From: Yoonia sp.
GTDB taxonomy: Bacteria > Pseudomonadota > Alphaproteobacteria > Rhodobacterales > Rhodobacteraceae
Length of the DNA stretch: 64,000 nt
Assembly: GCA_029250945.1 (NCBI GenBank)
Contig: JAQXEG010000005.1
Span: forward strand, 22,384-86,383
Reading direction: 5' to 3'
The translations under genes and the position numbers were made by a program. Each line of letters starts with the position of its first letter. The first letter of the stretch is position 1. The notes under the pieces were generated by a model. It searched no databases and was not told where the DNA came from. It worked only from the letters and a program-made list of their open reading frames with translations. Of this stretch, positions 8,191-17,979 are shown one piece after another.

Positions 8191-10317
8191 CTAGCTGCGG
8201 GCCTTACGGATCAGATCAAGGATATCCTCGGCCGCCTTGGGGATATTGGTACCGGGGCCAAAGATCGCCTTAACGCCTGCGTCATAGAGGAACTGATAGT
8301 CCTGCTGCGGGATCACACCGCCGCAGATGACCAAAATATCATCTGCGCCCGCGTCCTTGAGCGCTGCGACAAGTTGCGGGGCCAGCGTTTTGTGACCCGC
8401 CGCTTGGGATGAAATGCCGATGACATGCACGTCATTGTCGATGGCGTCCTGTGCGGCCTCTGCCGGGGTTTGAAACAGCGGGCCCACGTCGACGTCAAAA
8501 CCGATGTCGGCAAAGGCCGTCGCGATGACCTTGGCGCCGCGATCATGCCCGTCTTGCCCCATTTTGACCACGAGCATGCGTGGGCGGCGGCCCTCGTCCT
8601 CAGCAAAATTGTTGACCGCATTTTGGATTGCGGCAAAGCCCTCGTCGCCTTCATAAGCGGCACCATATACACCGGCGAGGGTTTTAACCTCGGCGCGGTG
8701 GCGTCCGAATGCGTCTTCCATGGCCATGCTGATTTCTCCGACTGTGGCGCGGTGACGGGCGGCCTCTACCGCCGCCTCGAGCAGGTTGCCGCTCTCATGG
8801 GCGCGGCGCGTGACCTCGGCCAGGGCCGCGTCACAGGCGGTTTGGTCACGGTCAGCACGGGTTTGTGTGATGCGGGCGATCTGGGCGTCGCGCACGGCGG
8901 CATTGTCGATATCGCGGATATCAATCGGGTCCTCGTTATCCTTGCGGTATTTGTTGACCCCAACGATCACCTCTGTGCCGCGGTCAATGTTCGCCTGACG
9001 GGTGGCGGCCGATTCCTCGATCCGCAGTTTGGGCATGCCAGAGGCCACGGCCTTGGTCATGCCACCCATCTCCTCGACCTCTTCGATCAGCTTCCAAGCA
9101 GCCTCGGCCAGTTCATGCGTCAGGCTTTCGACATAATAGGATCCTGCGAGCGGATCGACGACGTTGGTGACGCCGGTTTCCTCTTGCAAGATGAGCTGGG
9201 TGTTGCGCGCAATCCGACTGGAAAAATCAGTGGGCAGGGCAATCGCCTCGTCCAATGCGTTGGTGTGCAGCGACTGCGTGCCGCCAAGCACGGCTGACAT
9301 CGCCTCGTACGCGGTGCGCACGACGTTATTATAGGGGTCTTGTTCCTGCAACGACACGCCAGATGTTTGGCAATGGGTGCGCAACATAGATGATTTGGGG
9401 TTTTGCGGTTTGAATTCATCCATGATGCGCGACCACAGCAGACGGGCGGCACGCAGCTTCGCGGCCTCCATAAAGAAGTTCATGCCGATGGCGAAAAAAA
9501 ACGACAAACGCGGGGCAAATGCATCCACGTCCATTCCAGCGGCAATCGCCGTGCGCACATATTCGCGCCCGTCCGCAAGGGTGAAGGCCAGTTCCTGCAC
9601 CAGATCCGCGCCCGCCTCTTGCATGTGATAGCCAGAGATCGAGATAGAGTTGAATTTCGGCATGTTCTCAGAGGTGTAGCCGATGATATCCGCGATAATC
9701 CGCATCGATGGTTCGGGCGGATAGACATAGGTGTTGCGGACCATGAATTCCTTGAGGATGTCATTCTGGATCGTGCCGGCAAGGACGGATTTGTCGTGGC
9801 CCTGTTCCTCGCCTGTGACGATGAAATTGGCGAGGATCGGAATGACCGCGCCGTTCATTGTCATGGACACCGACACCTTATCAAGTGGGATACCGTCGAA
9901 CAGGATTTTCATATCCTCGACGCTGTCGATGGCGACGCCTGCCTTGCCCACGTCCCCCTCAACGCGGGGGTGGTCGCTGTCGTAGCCACGGTGGGTCGCC
10001 AGATCGAACGCGACCGATACGCCCTGTTGACCGCCCGCAAGGGCCGCACGGTAGAATGCGTTGGATTCCTCAGCTGTGGAAAAGCCCGCATATTGGCGGA
10101 TCGTCCATGGGCGGCCTGCGTACATCGTGGCCTTGACCCCGCGCGTAAACGGCGCTGCGCCCGGCACCCCGCCCATGTGGGGCAGATTGGCGGTGTCGTC
10201 GGCGGTGTACAGCGGTTTGACCGCGATCCCCTCAAGCGTATTCCATGTCAGCGCGTCCAATGGCTTGCCGCGCAATTCCTTTTTGGCGATGTCAGACCAG
10301 TCGTCGTTGGTTCCCAT
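8191..10317 (-). CDS. scpA: Methylmalonyl-CoA mutase
   Basis: Full-length single-chain adenosylcobalamin-dependent mutase (708 residues) converting (R)-methylmalonyl-CoA to succinyl-CoA. The N-terminal substrate barrel contains [15 protein letters not shown] and [11 protein letters not shown]. The C-terminal cobalamin domain has the base-off motif GQDGHDRG (D-x-H-x-x-G) at about residues 585-595. The chosen ATG (10317) has a strong ribosome-binding site, GGAGG, about 7 bases upstream; an in-frame extension to 10371 lies within the upstream gene and is unlikely. It works with PccA/PccB encoded on the same strand upstream. It overlaps the 3' end of the sulfotransferase-like gene by 26 bases, so its expression may be coupled to that gene. 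Confidence 0.97.
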   Translation of the reverse strand: MGTNDDWSDIAKKELRGKPLDALTWNTLEGIAVKPLYTADDTANLPHMGGVPGAAPFTRGVKATMYAGRPWTIRQYAGFSTAEESNAFYRAALAGGQQGVSVAFDLATHRGYDSDHPRVEGDVGKAGVAIDSVEDMKILFDGIPLDKVSVSMTMNGAVIPILANFIVTGEEQGHDKSVLAGTIQNDILKEFMVRNTYVYPPEPSMRIIADIIGYTSENMPKFNSISISGYHMQEAGADLVQELAFTLADGREYVRTAIAAGMDVDAFAPRLSFFFAIGMNFFMEAAKLRAARLLWSRIMDEFKPQNPKSSMLRTHCQTSGVSLQEQDPYNNVVRTAYEAMSAVLGGTQSLHTNALDEAIALPTDFSSRIARNTQLILQEETGVTNVVDPLAGSYYVESLTHELAEAAWKLIEEVEEMGGMTKAVASGMPKLRIEESAATRQANIDRGTEVIVGVNKYRKDNEDPIDIRDIDNAAVRDAQIARITQTRADRDQTACDAALAEVTRRAHESGNLLEAAVEAARHRATVGEISMAMEDAFGRHRAEVKTLAGVYGAAYEGDEGFAAIQNAVNNFAEDEGRRPRMLVVKMGQDGHDRGAKVIATAFADIGFDVDVGPLFQTPAEAAQDAIDNDVHVIGISSQAAGHKTLAPQLVAALKDAGADDILVICGGVIPQQDYQFLYDAGVKAIFGPGTNIPKAAEDILDLIRKARS

Positions 10318-11023
10318 GATGTCCTCCGGTTGAGGTCCCGGGTCCGGCTTTTGCCAGTTCCCCAAGGCCAATCCTATCCATGTCAGTGTGTGTGTTTAGT
10401 GTAATGCGTGTCGCGATCCCGTCGGCCCCGTTATCCAGCCAAGCGATGTCAGTGGTATAACGGTCACGTAACTGGTTGCGGGTCGCCGGATCAAACGTCG
10501 GCGCGGCCCCTGCCGGTGTCACGTTATAGCACTGGTGGGTGTCATCCAATGCCGTGGTGTCGAGCATAACAGCACCCGCATCCGCGGGTTCCTCGTACAC
10601 CGCGACCTTGATGTCACAGTCCGGGAATCCGGCCCCCAGATCGCGGATCACATCGCGCCAGCCGCGCGGTCCCGTCGCCGCCTGCGCCATGATCGACAAG
10701 GGCCGCAGCGGCATTCCCACCGCTTTTGTATAAGCAAGGCACGATTCCCAATAGGTGTCATAGGACCGGATTGTGACGACAATCGTATCGCAATGCACGC
10801 GAAACGCCGCCCCAAACCGCGCCAGTCGCGCACCCGCTTGGGGGTAAAGCGCACCAGCCTGCATGTTCACACGGATCGGCCCCATCATATTTTCCTCGTA
10901 CACGATCAACCGTGCAACGCCTTTGCGCCCAAGCTGATTGGCATTGCGATCCAGCATATGCTGCAATGACGTGGTGCCCGTCCGGTGGACACCCATATGA
11001 AGAACAGTTCGCACCCAACGCAT
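10292..11023 (-). CDS. Sulfotransferase-like protein of unknown role
   Basis: A protein of about 243 residues with an N-terminal nucleotide-loop-like motif [18 protein letters not shown]. This matches the 5'-phosphosulfate-binding loop of PAPS sulfotransferases (small residues followed by GTTS). A later stretch [19 protein letters not shown] fits the 3'-phosphate-binding region of that fold. The start is uncertain: ATGs at 11023, 11044 and 11089 are all in frame and none has a convincing ribosome-binding site; 11023 was chosen because it places the loop near the N-terminus, as usual. It overlaps the start of scpA by 26 bases. Nothing in the methylmalonyl pathway needs a sulfotransferase, so the link may be only regulatory. 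Confidence 0.6.
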   Translation of the reverse strand: MRWVRTVLHMGVHRTGTTSLQHMLDRNANQLGRKGVARLIVYEENMMGPIRVNMQAGALYPQAGARLARFGAAFRVHCDTIVVTIRSYDTYWESCLAYTKAVGMPLRPLSIMAQAATGPRGWRDVIRDLGAGFPDCDIKVAVYEEPADAGAVMLDTTALDDTHQCYNVTPAGAAPTFDPATRNQLRDRYTTDIAWLDNGADGIATRITLNTHTDMDRIGLGELAKAGPGTSTGGHHGNQRRLV

Positions 11024-11161
11024 CCCCAAATGCGGGCGGGACATGCGCAAGGCACGCCCAGCGGCTATGATCCCCCAGATCATGGGCATTCGAGTGTCAC
11101 CAAGCGGTTAAAGATAAAATTGTTGGCAATTGCGCCGGAACAATTCGTTTTTCCAAAAATC

Positions 11162-11638
11162 ATGCCTATATCCAATGACATGAGACAGTTTTTGGCAGCC
11201 GCCGTTATGGCCATTCTTGCGACAACCGCATCCGCGCAATCCACGCTAGAGCTGTGGGAAGAAGATCGCACACAAGTATTCGCTGCAGCGGATATTGATC
11301 TTGCGGACTTCGTCTGGCAGGCGCGCCCGCTGGTGGTCTTTGCCCAAAGTCCACAAGACCCGCTATTCATCCAACAGCTTGATCTGCTGCAAGAGCGTAT
11401 CGCGGAGATGGCGTTGCGCGATGTGATCATCATCACAGACACGGACCCCGACACGCCCAGCGCGTTGCGCACAATGCTGCGGCCGCGTGCGTTCATGCTG
11501 ACGCTGATCGGCAAAGACGGGCGGACCGCGCTGCGCAAACCCGCCCCTTGGGACGTGCGTGAACTATCGCGGGCCATCGATAAGATGCCCCTGCGCCAGC
11601 AGGAAATCCGCGACCGACGCACAGCCCCCGACAGGTAG
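11162..11638 (+). CDS. DUF4174 domain exported protein
   Basis: 158 residues with a signal peptide (MRQFLAAAVMAILATTASAQ, if read from the second Met at 11180). DUF4174 follows: WQARPLVVFAQSPQDPLF, DVIIITDTDPDTPSALR, FMLTLIGKDGRTALRKPAPW. The pattern resembles a degenerate thioredoxin/peroxiredoxin fold without redox cysteines. ATG codons at 11162 and 11180 are both possible and neither has a strong ribosome-binding site. It is the only plus-strand gene inside the propionyl-CoA block and is convergent with pccA. Probably periplasmic; function unknown. Confidence 0.78.
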   Translation: MPISNDMRQFLAAAVMAILATTASAQSTLELWEEDRTQVFAAADIDLADFVWQARPLVVFAQSPQDPLFIQQLDLLQERIAEMALRDVIIITDTDPDTPSALRTMLRPRAFMLTLIGKDGRTALRKPAPWDVRELSRAIDKMPLRQQEIRDRRTAPDR

Positions 11639-11670
11639 CCAACATATGTCGGGCGACGGCCCATCGGCGT

Positions 11671-13668
11671 TTATTCAAACTCCAGAATGATGTCGTCGAC
11701 CGCTAGGCTGTCACCGGCACTTGCGTTCACTTTGGACACGATGCCCTTTTTCTCGGCGCGCAGGATGTTTTCCATCTTCATCGCCTCAACCGTGCACAGC
11801 GTCTGCCCCTCTTGGACTTCATCGCCGACAGCGACGTCGACCTTGACGATCAGACCGGGCATTGGGCACAGCAATAACTTGGATGTATCAGGTGCCACCT
11901 TCTCGGGCATCAGCGCGGCCAGTTCGGCCTGAAGCGGGGTGCGGACATGCACGGGCAACGTGGCCCCGCGGTACCGCACGCGGAACCCAGCAGAGATCAG
12001 ATCAACTTTGATCACCAACGGCGAGCCATTGACCGACAAGTTCGCTAGCGGTTGCCCCGGTGTCCAATCGCTTTCGACACGGTAATCGGTGCCATCGACG
12101 GTCACAGTTGCGCCCGCCTTATCCGCCGCAATCACTGCACTGACAGCACGATCCTGCAAGGTCACAACCCAATCGGTGCCAACAACCCGCTCGTGATTGT
12201 CCATCCGGCCCGAGATTTGGGACCGCCGGATTTCGCACACGCGGTACATCGCCGCCGTGGCCGCCGCGATCCGGTCCAGATCGGCATCAGGCAATGTCAC
12301 ACCGTCGAACCCATCGGGGAACTCTTCCTCGATAAAGGCGGTGGTCATGTTGCCGGATGTGAATTTTTCGTGGTCATAGACGGCTGACAGGAACGGGATG
12401 TTGTGGCCAATGCCTTCCACCTCAAAGCTATCGAGGGCGACGCGCATATCCTCAATCGCGGCGGCACGGGTCGGGGCCCATGTGCACAGCTTGGCGATCA
12501 TCGGATCGTAATACATGCTAATCTCGCCGCCTTCATAGACGCCCGTGTCATTGCGCACGACGCTGGTGTCAGTCACCTCTTCCGCAGGCGGGCGGTAACG
12601 GGTCAGACGGCCAATGGACGGCAGGAACCCGCGATACGGGTCCTCGGCATACAGGCGGCTTTCCATCGCCCAGCCGTTGATTTTCAGGTCGTCCTGCTGC
12701 ATCGGCAGGGTTTCACCATACGCCACGCGGATCATCTGTTCGACCAGATCAACGCCGGTAATCAGCTCTGTCACAGGGTGTTCCACCTGCAAACGTGTGT
12801 TCATTTCAAGGAAGTAGAAATTGCGGTCGCCATCCACGATAAACTCAACCGTTCCCGCAGACGCGTAATCCACAGCCTTGGCCAGCGCCACCGACTGTGC
12901 GCCCATCGCCGCACGGGTGTCTTCGTCCAGGAACGGGCTCGGTGCCTCTTCAATCACTTTTTGATTGCGGCGCTGGATCGAACATTCGCGTTCGTGCAGG
13001 TACACGCCATTGCCATGCTTGTCGCACAGCACCTGAATTTCGATATGGCGCGGTTGGGTCACGAATTTTTCGATGAAAATCCGGTCATCGCCAAAGCTAT
13101 TGGCGGCCTCATTCTTGGATGACTGGAACCCCTCACGGGCCTCATCGTCGTTCCACGCGATGCGCATCCCCTTGCCGCCGCCACCAGCAGAGGCCTTGAT
13201 CATCACCGGATAGCCGACCTGATTGGAAATCTTTACCGCCTCATCAGCGTCCTCGATCAGCCCCATGTAGCCGGGCACAGTGGATACGTTCGCCTCTTGG
13301 GCCAGTTTTTTGGATGTAATCTTGTCACCCATCGCCTCAATCGCGCCCTTGGGCGGGCCGATAAAGGCGACGCCAGCGGCCTCAAGCGCCTCGGCAAATT
13401 TGGCGTTCTCGGACAGAAAACCGTAACCGGGATGCACCGCCTCTGCGCCCGTTTGCTTGATCGCATCCATGACCTTGTCGATGACGATATAGGACTGGTT
13501 GGCTGGGGCCGGGCCGATATGCACCGCCTCATCCGCCATTTTCACGTGCAGCGCGTTGCGGTCCGCGTCGGAATAAATCGCGACGGTCTGGATGCCCATC
13601 TTGCGGGCTGTCTTGATGACACGACACGCAATTTCACCACGGTTGGCAATCAGGATTTTCTTAAACAT
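11671..13668 (-). CDS. pccA: Propionyl-CoA carboxylase alpha subunit (biotin carboxylase + biotin carrier)
   Basis: 665 residues, close to other alphaproteobacterial PccA. The biotin carboxylase part starts MFKKILIANRGEIACRVIKTA. Its ATP-grasp contains the glycine loop KASAGGGGKGMRIAW, and the catalytic region includes EMNTRLQVEHPVTE. The C-terminal carrier domain has the biotinylation site VEAMKMEN. It carboxylates biotin using ATP and bicarbonate and hands CO2 to PccB to make methylmalonyl-CoA. The subunit linking domain (about 490-590) matches PccA better than acetyl- or methylcrotonyl-CoA carboxylases, and the neighbouring mcm, pccB and pccR confirm the pathway. Confidence 0.95.
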   Translation of the reverse strand: MFKKILIANRGEIACRVIKTARKMGIQTVAIYSDADRNALHVKMADEAVHIGPAPANQSYIVIDKVMDAIKQTGAEAVHPGYGFLSENAKFAEALEAAGVAFIGPPKGAIEAMGDKITSKKLAQEANVSTVPGYMGLIEDADEAVKISNQVGYPVMIKASAGGGGKGMRIAWNDDEAREGFQSSKNEAANSFGDDRIFIEKFVTQPRHIEIQVLCDKHGNGVYLHERECSIQRRNQKVIEEAPSPFLDEDTRAAMGAQSVALAKAVDYASAGTVEFIVDGDRNFYFLEMNTRLQVEHPVTELITGVDLVEQMIRVAYGETLPMQQDDLKINGWAMESRLYAEDPYRGFLPSIGRLTRYRPPAEEVTDTSVVRNDTGVYEGGEISMYYDPMIAKLCTWAPTRAAAIEDMRVALDSFEVEGIGHNIPFLSAVYDHEKFTSGNMTTAFIEEEFPDGFDGVTLPDADLDRIAAATAAMYRVCEIRRSQISGRMDNHERVVGTDWVVTLQDRAVSAVIAADKAGATVTVDGTDYRVESDWTPGQPLANLSVNGSPLVIKVDLISAGFRVRYRGATLPVHVRTPLQAELAALMPEKVAPDTSKLLLCPMPGLIVKVDVAVGDEVQEGQTLCTVEAMKMENILRAEKKGIVSKVNASAGDSLAVDDIILEFE

Positions 13669-13689
13669 GGGTCAAATGCCTTTCAGACG

Positions 13690-13723
13690 CAAAAAACCGC
13701 ACAGGGCAAGCACCCTGCGCGGT
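13690..13723 (-). terminator. Rho-independent terminator after the small lipoprotein gene
   Basis: Read on the minus strand, an 11-bp stem (ACCGCGCAGGG pairing with CCCTGTGCGGT, one G-U pair) with a 6-base loop is followed by a run of about six T. It lies between the lipoprotein stop (13764) and the pccA start (13668), so pccA probably needs its own promoter or read-through. Confidence 0.85.
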
Positions 13724-13763
13724 AGGAATTCTGTGTGTCACGCCAGCAAAGGGCGCGAAAGAT

Positions 13764-13943
13764 TTACTGAGAGATGCCGAGATCGTTGGCCAATGCGGTG
13801 TCACGGTCGGATTGGTTGGACAAAGCAGATGCGGCAGCACGTGCGCCCGCGCCAATAAGTGCGTTTTCAGAGTTGGTGTTCTGCGCACAAGCCGCAAGGC
13901 CAAGGACAGCGACTGTCGCCAGAATGGGTGGTGTCTTGAACAT
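13764..13943 (-). CDS. Small lipoprotein (59 residues)
   Basis: A short gene that ends at TAA 13764-13766. Its product opens MFKTPPILATVAVLGLAACA: a signal peptide ending in the lipobox LAAC, with Cys19 as the lipidated residue. The mature part is only about 41 residues, Ala/Asn/Ser-rich (ALIGAGARAAASALSNQSD). This resembles entericidin-like or other small roseobacter lipoproteins in size and composition, but no family can be asserted. A terminator follows at once (13690-13723), so it is a monocistronic unit inside the pcc block. A GGAAC/CGTT promoter-like pair lies upstream. The ATG is unambiguous because no other in-frame start precedes a complete signal peptide. Confidence 0.75.
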   Translation of the reverse strand: MFKTPPILATVAVLGLAACAQNTNSENALIGAGARAAASALSNQSDRDTALANDLGISQ

Positions 13944-14262
13944 CTCATGTTCTCCCTCTCCGCGTTCATTGCAGGCGCATCAGCAGCACCCTTATGATCC
14001 AACGCCGATACCGCAGAAAGGTTCCGAAACTTGCGCGGCGGCCGTGCCGTTGGGATGACCGGCACATGTAGGAAAGACATGCACCGGTCTGGGGAAGGGT
14101 AACGTTTTAGACGATACGTAACAGACGGTCGGGTCTGGACCACTGCTGTGATTTCAGAATGGCACAGGGACCCGCTTGGCCCCCACAGACCAATCCAGCC
14201 CCCCCATATCTGAGCCAATTCCCGCGCAAAACGCAGGTAGGATATGCGCGCCCTTCCTCCCA
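13944..14262. other. Intergenic stretch of 319 bases
   Basis: No coding sequence with recognisable homology was seen on either strand. A long minus-strand open frame (to 14263) runs through it but reads as low-complexity Arg/Pro/Ser sequence and cuts across the lipoprotein gene in another frame. It probably holds the promoter of the lipoprotein gene. On the minus strand, GGAAC (14025-14021) is followed after 16 bases by CGTT (14004-14001). Confidence 0.5.
14001..14025 (-). promoter_or_regulatory. Possible ECF-type promoter of the small lipoprotein gene
   Basis: On the minus strand GGAAC and CGTT are separated by 16 bases, which fits the GGAAC-N16/17-CGTT pattern used by EcfG-type general-stress sigma factors in alphaproteobacteria. 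The distance to the lipoprotein ATG (about 58 bases) is suitable. Many Rhodobacteraceae lack the EcfG system, and a 9-base motif can occur by chance, so confidence is low. Confidence 0.25.
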
Positions 14263-14625
14263 TTAGCGTTCGCGCAATTCGGGAAAGCTGACGGCGGCGA
14301 CCTTAAGGTCGATGATCAGCATGGCCTCGTAACTGGCGGGATCAAACGGATCCTCGGCAGGGATCACCTCGCGGCCGAACAGCCAGCTCAGGCGGCCCGC
14401 ATCCAGATTACCGCGCACAAACGGCTCTGTGCCGAACTGATCATACAGCGCCTGCATGAAACCCGCATCGGCACGGCGGTCCGCAGGGCGGCGATCGGGA
14501 AACCGCTCACGCTCTGTGATCGGCGTAGCGCCGGTTTTCTTGTTGTCACGACGGATCGTGAACTGGAAATCCGTACCGGCAAGGCGGCTTGGAAATCCAC
14601 GGTGTTTTTCCATATTAAAACGCAT
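14263..14625 (-). CDS. Conserved hypothetical protein in the pcc block
   Basis: About 120 residues (MRFNMEKHRGFPSRLAGTDF...), basic in the first half, ending LIIDLKVAAVSFPELRER. No signal peptide, membrane segment or catalytic motif is visible. The start is uncertain: ATG 14625 overlaps the upstream small exported-protein gene by 11 bases, and ATG 14613 avoids the overlap. A longer frame to 14646 exists but cuts further into the neighbour. It lies between pccB and pccA on the same strand and is probably co-transcribed from pccB. I do not recognise a family. Confidence 0.6.
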   Translation of the reverse strand: MRFNMEKHRGFPSRLAGTDFQFTIRRDNKKTGATPITERERFPDRRPADRRADAGFMQALYDQFGTEPFVRGNLDAGRLSWLFGREVIPAEDPFDPASYEAMLIIDLKVAAVSFPELRER

Positions 14626-14977
14626 CCCACTCACATTTCCCGTCAATTAGACGATAGGGCTGAAAATATTGAACGACCTCGGTCGGCTCTCCGAATGGAA
14701 CCTGTGCCGCAGATACCGAAATCACGATCTCGGATATGTCGGCACCCGCCGCGACCAAGGCCGGTTGGGCCACTTGGGCACATAGATAATCAAGGTCATC
14801 GACCAAATCGGCAAACCCGACCCCATCCGCAACCGCTGGCAAGGCAAAGCGGAAGCGGCCCAGCTCCAGCTCCATGATCACATCGAACAACTCCATCACG
14901 TGGCCCGATGGCACAGCCACCTCTGCCGCGCCCGCAGGTGCCGCACAGATCGCCAATATCATCGCCAGCTTACGCAA
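14615..14977 (-). CDS. Small exported protein (DUF6497-like)
   Basis: A 120-residue protein if read from TTG at 14977, which has an AAGGA box about 7 bases upstream and gives a complete signal peptide (MRKLAMILAICAAPAGAA, with TTG read as Met). The ATG five codons later would cut the basic N-region. The mature part contains VPSGHVMELFDVIMELE, ADISEIVISVSAAQ and the C-terminus YRLIDGKCEWDAF. Such proteins occur next to pccB in other Rhodobacteraceae, where a DUF6497 label has been used; I give that family with moderate confidence. Periplasmic; function unknown. Confidence 0.65.
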   Translation of the reverse strand: MRKLAMILAICAAPAGAAEVAVPSGHVMELFDVIMELELGRFRFALPAVADGVGFADLVDDLDYLCAQVAQPALVAAGADISEIVISVSAAQVPFGEPTEVVQYFQPYRLIDGKCEWDAF

Positions 14978-15059
14978 TGGCCTGTCCTTCCTGTTGCTCC
15001 AAATACCTGCGGGGGGGCGCGTCAGCGCAGGGGCGGCGAGCCCCCTTCCCCCTCCTGCA

Positions 15060-16589
15060 TCACAGCGGAATGTTATCGTGCTTTTTCCACGGGTTCTGCA
15101 ATGACTTGCCCCGCAAGGAGGCAAACGCGCGGCAAACCCGTTTACGCGTTGATCGCGGGTGGATCACCTCATCCACAAACCCGCGCTCAGCGGCGACAAA
15201 GGGGTTTGCGAACCGATCCTCATAATCTGCCGTATGCTGCGCGATTTTCTCGGCGTCACCCAGATCAGCGCGGTGGATAATCTCGGTCGCCCCTTTGGCG
15301 CCCATCACCGCAATCTCGGCCGTGGGCCACGCATAGTTGAAATCACCGCGCAGATGCTTGGACGCCATCACGTCATAGGCACCGCCGTAGGCCTTGCGCG
15401 TGATCACAGTTACCTTGGGCACTGTCGCCTCGCCGTAGGCGAACAACAGCTTTGCGCCGTGTTTGATCACGCCGCCATATTCTTGGGACGTGCCAGGCAG
15501 GAAACCGGGAACATCGACCAGCGTCAGGATAGGAATTTCGAATGCATCACAGAACCGTACAAACCGCGCGGCCTTGCGCGATGCATCGATGTCCAGACAG
15601 CCGGCCAGAACAGTCGGCTGGTTGGCCACAACACCTACGGTGGACCCTTCAAGCCGGACAAAGCCGGTCAGGATGTTCTTGGCGTAATCTTCTTGGATTT
15701 CGTAAAAATCGCCCTCATCAGCGAGCTTATGGATAAGCTCCTTCATATCATAGGGCGTGTTGGCGTTGTCGGGGATCAGCGTATCAAGACTGCCCTCAAG
15801 CCGGTTCACATCATCAAAGAACGGACGCTGCGGCGCCTTTTGACGGTTGTTGAGCGGCAGGAAATCGAACAAGCGGCGGGCCTCGGCCAGTGCCTCGACA
15901 TCGTTTTCAAAGGCGCCATCAGCCACGGATGATTTCTTGGTATGGGTGGACGCGCCGCCCAATTCCTCGGCTGTGACAACCTCATTCGTGACGGTCTTTA
16001 CCACGTCGGGACCCGTCACAAACATGTAAGAGCTATCTTTGACCATAAAGATGAAATCGGTCATGGCGGGGCTATACACTGCACCACCCGCGCACGGCCC
16101 CATGATCAGGCTGATCTGCGGCACCACACCCGACGCCATGATGTTGCGCTGGAATACCTCGGCGTAGCCCGCAAGCGATGCCACACCTTCTTGAATGCGC
16201 GCGCCACCTGAATCGTTGATGCCAATCACAGGCGCGCCGTTTTGCATGGCCATATCCATAATCTTGCAAATTTTCTGCGCGTGGGTTTCAGACAACGACC
16301 CGCCGAACACCGTAAAATCTTGGGAATAGACATAGACCATGCGGCCATTGATTGTCCCCCAGCCCGTCACGACACCGTCACCGGCAGGGCGGTCTTTCTC
16401 CATCCCGAAATCGACGCAGCGATGCGCGACGAACATATCGAATTCCTCGAACGAGCCATCATCCAGCAAAAGGTCGATGCGTTCGCGCGCGGTCAGCTTA
16501 CCCTTTGCGTGCTGGGCGGCGATCCGCCGCTCGCCCCCACCCATACGGGCAGCTTCGCGGCGATCCTCAAGCTCTTGCGTAACGTCCAT
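15060..16589 (-). CDS. pccB: Propionyl-CoA carboxylase beta subunit (carboxyltransferase)
   Basis: 509 residues, full length. The N-terminal and C-terminal carboxyltransferase (crotonase-like) halves are both present. Oxyanion-hole regions appear as [20 protein letters not shown] and [17 protein letters not shown] in the first half and [15 protein letters not shown] and [16 protein letters not shown] in the second. It transfers the carboxyl group from carboxybiotin on PccA to propionyl-CoA. The gene is the first of its operon; its upstream region carries TTTGCAAA sites expected for control by PccR. The C-terminus ends with [20 protein letters not shown], as in other PccB proteins. Confidence 0.96.
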   Translation of the reverse strand: MDVTQELEDRREAARMGGGERRIAAQHAKGKLTARERIDLLLDDGSFEEFDMFVAHRCVDFGMEKDRPAGDGVVTGWGTINGRMVYVYSQDFTVFGGSLSETHAQKICKIMDMAMQNGAPVIGINDSGGARIQEGVASLAGYAEVFQRNIMASGVVPQISLIMGPCAGGAVYSPAMTDFIFMVKDSSYMFVTGPDVVKTVTNEVVTAEELGGASTHTKKSSVADGAFENDVEALAEARRLFDFLPLNNRQKAPQRPFFDDVNRLEGSLDTLIPDNANTPYDMKELIHKLADEGDFYEIQEDYAKNILTGFVRLEGSTVGVVANQPTVLAGCLDIDASRKAARFVRFCDAFEIPILTLVDVPGFLPGTSQEYGGVIKHGAKLLFAYGEATVPKVTVITRKAYGGAYDVMASKHLRGDFNYAWPTAEIAVMGAKGATEIIHRADLGDAEKIAQHTADYEDRFANPFVAAERGFVDEVIHPRSTRKRVCRAFASLRGKSLQNPWKKHDNIPL

Positions 16590-16656
16590 GATATGTCCTT
16601 TCAGTTACCTACACAGTAACGGCCAAACAGAAACAGGAAAAGCAGTAATCCGGATA

Positions 16657-16705
16657 TTTGCAAACACTACAATTAGCGGAACCTCATTTTTGCAAATATG
16701 CAAAT
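16657..16705. promoter_or_regulatory. Predicted PccR operators in front of pccB
   Basis: Two perfect copies of TTTGCAAA occur at 16657-16664 and 16689-16696. The second is immediately followed by a further half-like copy TATGCAAA (16697-16704). They lie 70-115 bases upstream of the pccB ATG (16589) and 50-95 bases upstream of the divergent MFS gene. The PccR/ScfR regulator of Rhodobacter sphaeroides is reported to bind paired TTTGCAAA elements; the same 8-mer also occurs before pccR in this window. Binding here is inferred. Confidence 0.7.
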
Positions 16706-16752
16706 AACTGCACCGCATGGACAGCCCCCCGCCCGCGCACTAAGTCTAATGC

Positions 16753-17964
16753 ATGACCAATCCCCCAATCGTCCGGTTTCTTGACCGCACCACCCCGCCC
16801 CACATCGTGACGCTGATCCTGATTGCAGGGATTTCGGCGTTGAATATGTCGATATTTTTGCCATCGCTGGCGGAAATGACCACCTATTTTGAAACCGATT
16901 ATGCCACGATGCAACTGTCGCTTTCGGGGTATTTAGCGATGACGGCGGTGTTGCAAATTCTGATCGGGCCCCTGTCGGATAAAATCGGGCGCAGGCCTGT
17001 GTTGCTTGGCGCGATGGCACTGTTTGTGGTGGCGAGCCTTGGCACATATCTGGCCACGTCGATCACCGTATTCCTGTTTTTCCGGATGCTACAGGCCAGC
17101 GTCGCCACGGGTATCGTGCTGTCGCGTGCCGTCGTGCGCGACATGGTCCCCCAAGATCAAGCGGCATCCATGATCGGCTATGTAACCATGGGCATGGCGC
17201 TGGTGCCGATGGTCGGCCCAATGATCGGCGGGCTGCTGGACGAGGTGTTTGGCTGGCACGCCACATTTTTGTTCCTGACGATTTGCGGCGTAGCGGTTTT
17301 TGCGCTGGTCTATTTCGATCAGGGCGAGACTTTGGCCTCGGGCGGCATGTCGTTCCGTGAACAGTTGCGCAGCTATCCCGAACTCTTCGCCTCACCCCGT
17401 TTTTGGGGCTACGCGCTGTGCGCGGCCTTTGCATCTGGGGCATTTTTCGCGCTGCTTGGCGGGGCGTCATTCATCGCAGGCACCGTATTTGGTTTATCGC
17501 CGATATGGTCGGGCATCGTGATCGGCGTGCCCGCAATCGGCTATGCGACCGGCAACTTTCTGTCGGGGCGCTATTCGGTGCGGTTCGGGATCAACCCTAT
17601 GGCGCTGTTTGGCACATCATTGATCATCCTCGGGCTTGGAATCTCGCTCGGGCTCGCACTTTTGGGGTATCAGCATCCGTTTATCTTCTTCGGGTTTTGC
17701 CTGTTCCTTGGGTTGGGCAATGGCATTGCATTACCGAATGTGAACGCGGGCCTGCTGTCGGTGCGGCCCCATCTGGCTGGCACCGCGTCAGGATTGGGTG
17801 GCGCCTTGATGGTCGGCGGTGGCGCTGCCTTGGCGCAATATGCGGGCGGCATGTTGAACGAAGAGGCCGGCGCATTGCCGCTGCAATGGCTGATGTTCCT
17901 GACGTCCATTGCGTCATGCCTCTGCGTGCTGTTCGTCATCTGGCGCGGAGAGCCTGACAGCTGA
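16753..17964 (+). CDS. MFS drug-efflux-type transporter (Bcr/CflA subfamily)
   Basis: 403 residues with about twelve hydrophobic segments. The motif A-like loop GPLSDKIGRRPVLLGAM after the second helix and the RAVVRDMVPQDQAASMIGYV segment are characteristic of the Bcr/CflA/drug:H+ antiporter group. The ATG at 16753 follows the divergent promoter region shared with pccB. Its position between the pccB operators and pccR suggests it may be controlled with the propionate genes, but no substrate can be assigned. Confidence 0.88.
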   Translation: MTNPPIVRFLDRTTPPHIVTLILIAGISALNMSIFLPSLAEMTTYFETDYATMQLSLSGYLAMTAVLQILIGPLSDKIGRRPVLLGAMALFVVASLGTYLATSITVFLFFRMLQASVATGIVLSRAVVRDMVPQDQAASMIGYVTMGMALVPMVGPMIGGLLDEVFGWHATFLFLTICGVAVFALVYFDQGETLASGGMSFREQLRSYPELFASPRFWGYALCAAFASGAFFALLGGASFIAGTVFGLSPIWSGIVIGVPAIGYATGNFLSGRYSVRFGINPMALFGTSLIILGLGISLGLALLGYQHPFIFFGFCLFLGLGNGIALPNVNAGLLSVRPHLAGTASGLGGALMVGGGAALAQYAGGMLNEEAGALPLQWLMFLTSIASCLCVLFVIWRGEPDS

Positions 17965-17979
17965 TCATTGCACGATAGA

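Noticed and set aside
13661..14263. A 200-codon minus-strand open frame over the small lipoprotein gene and the gap upstream
   Set aside because: Its sequence is low-complexity and crosses the lipoprotein gene and terminator in another frame; the lipoprotein has a signal peptide, lipobox and terminator.
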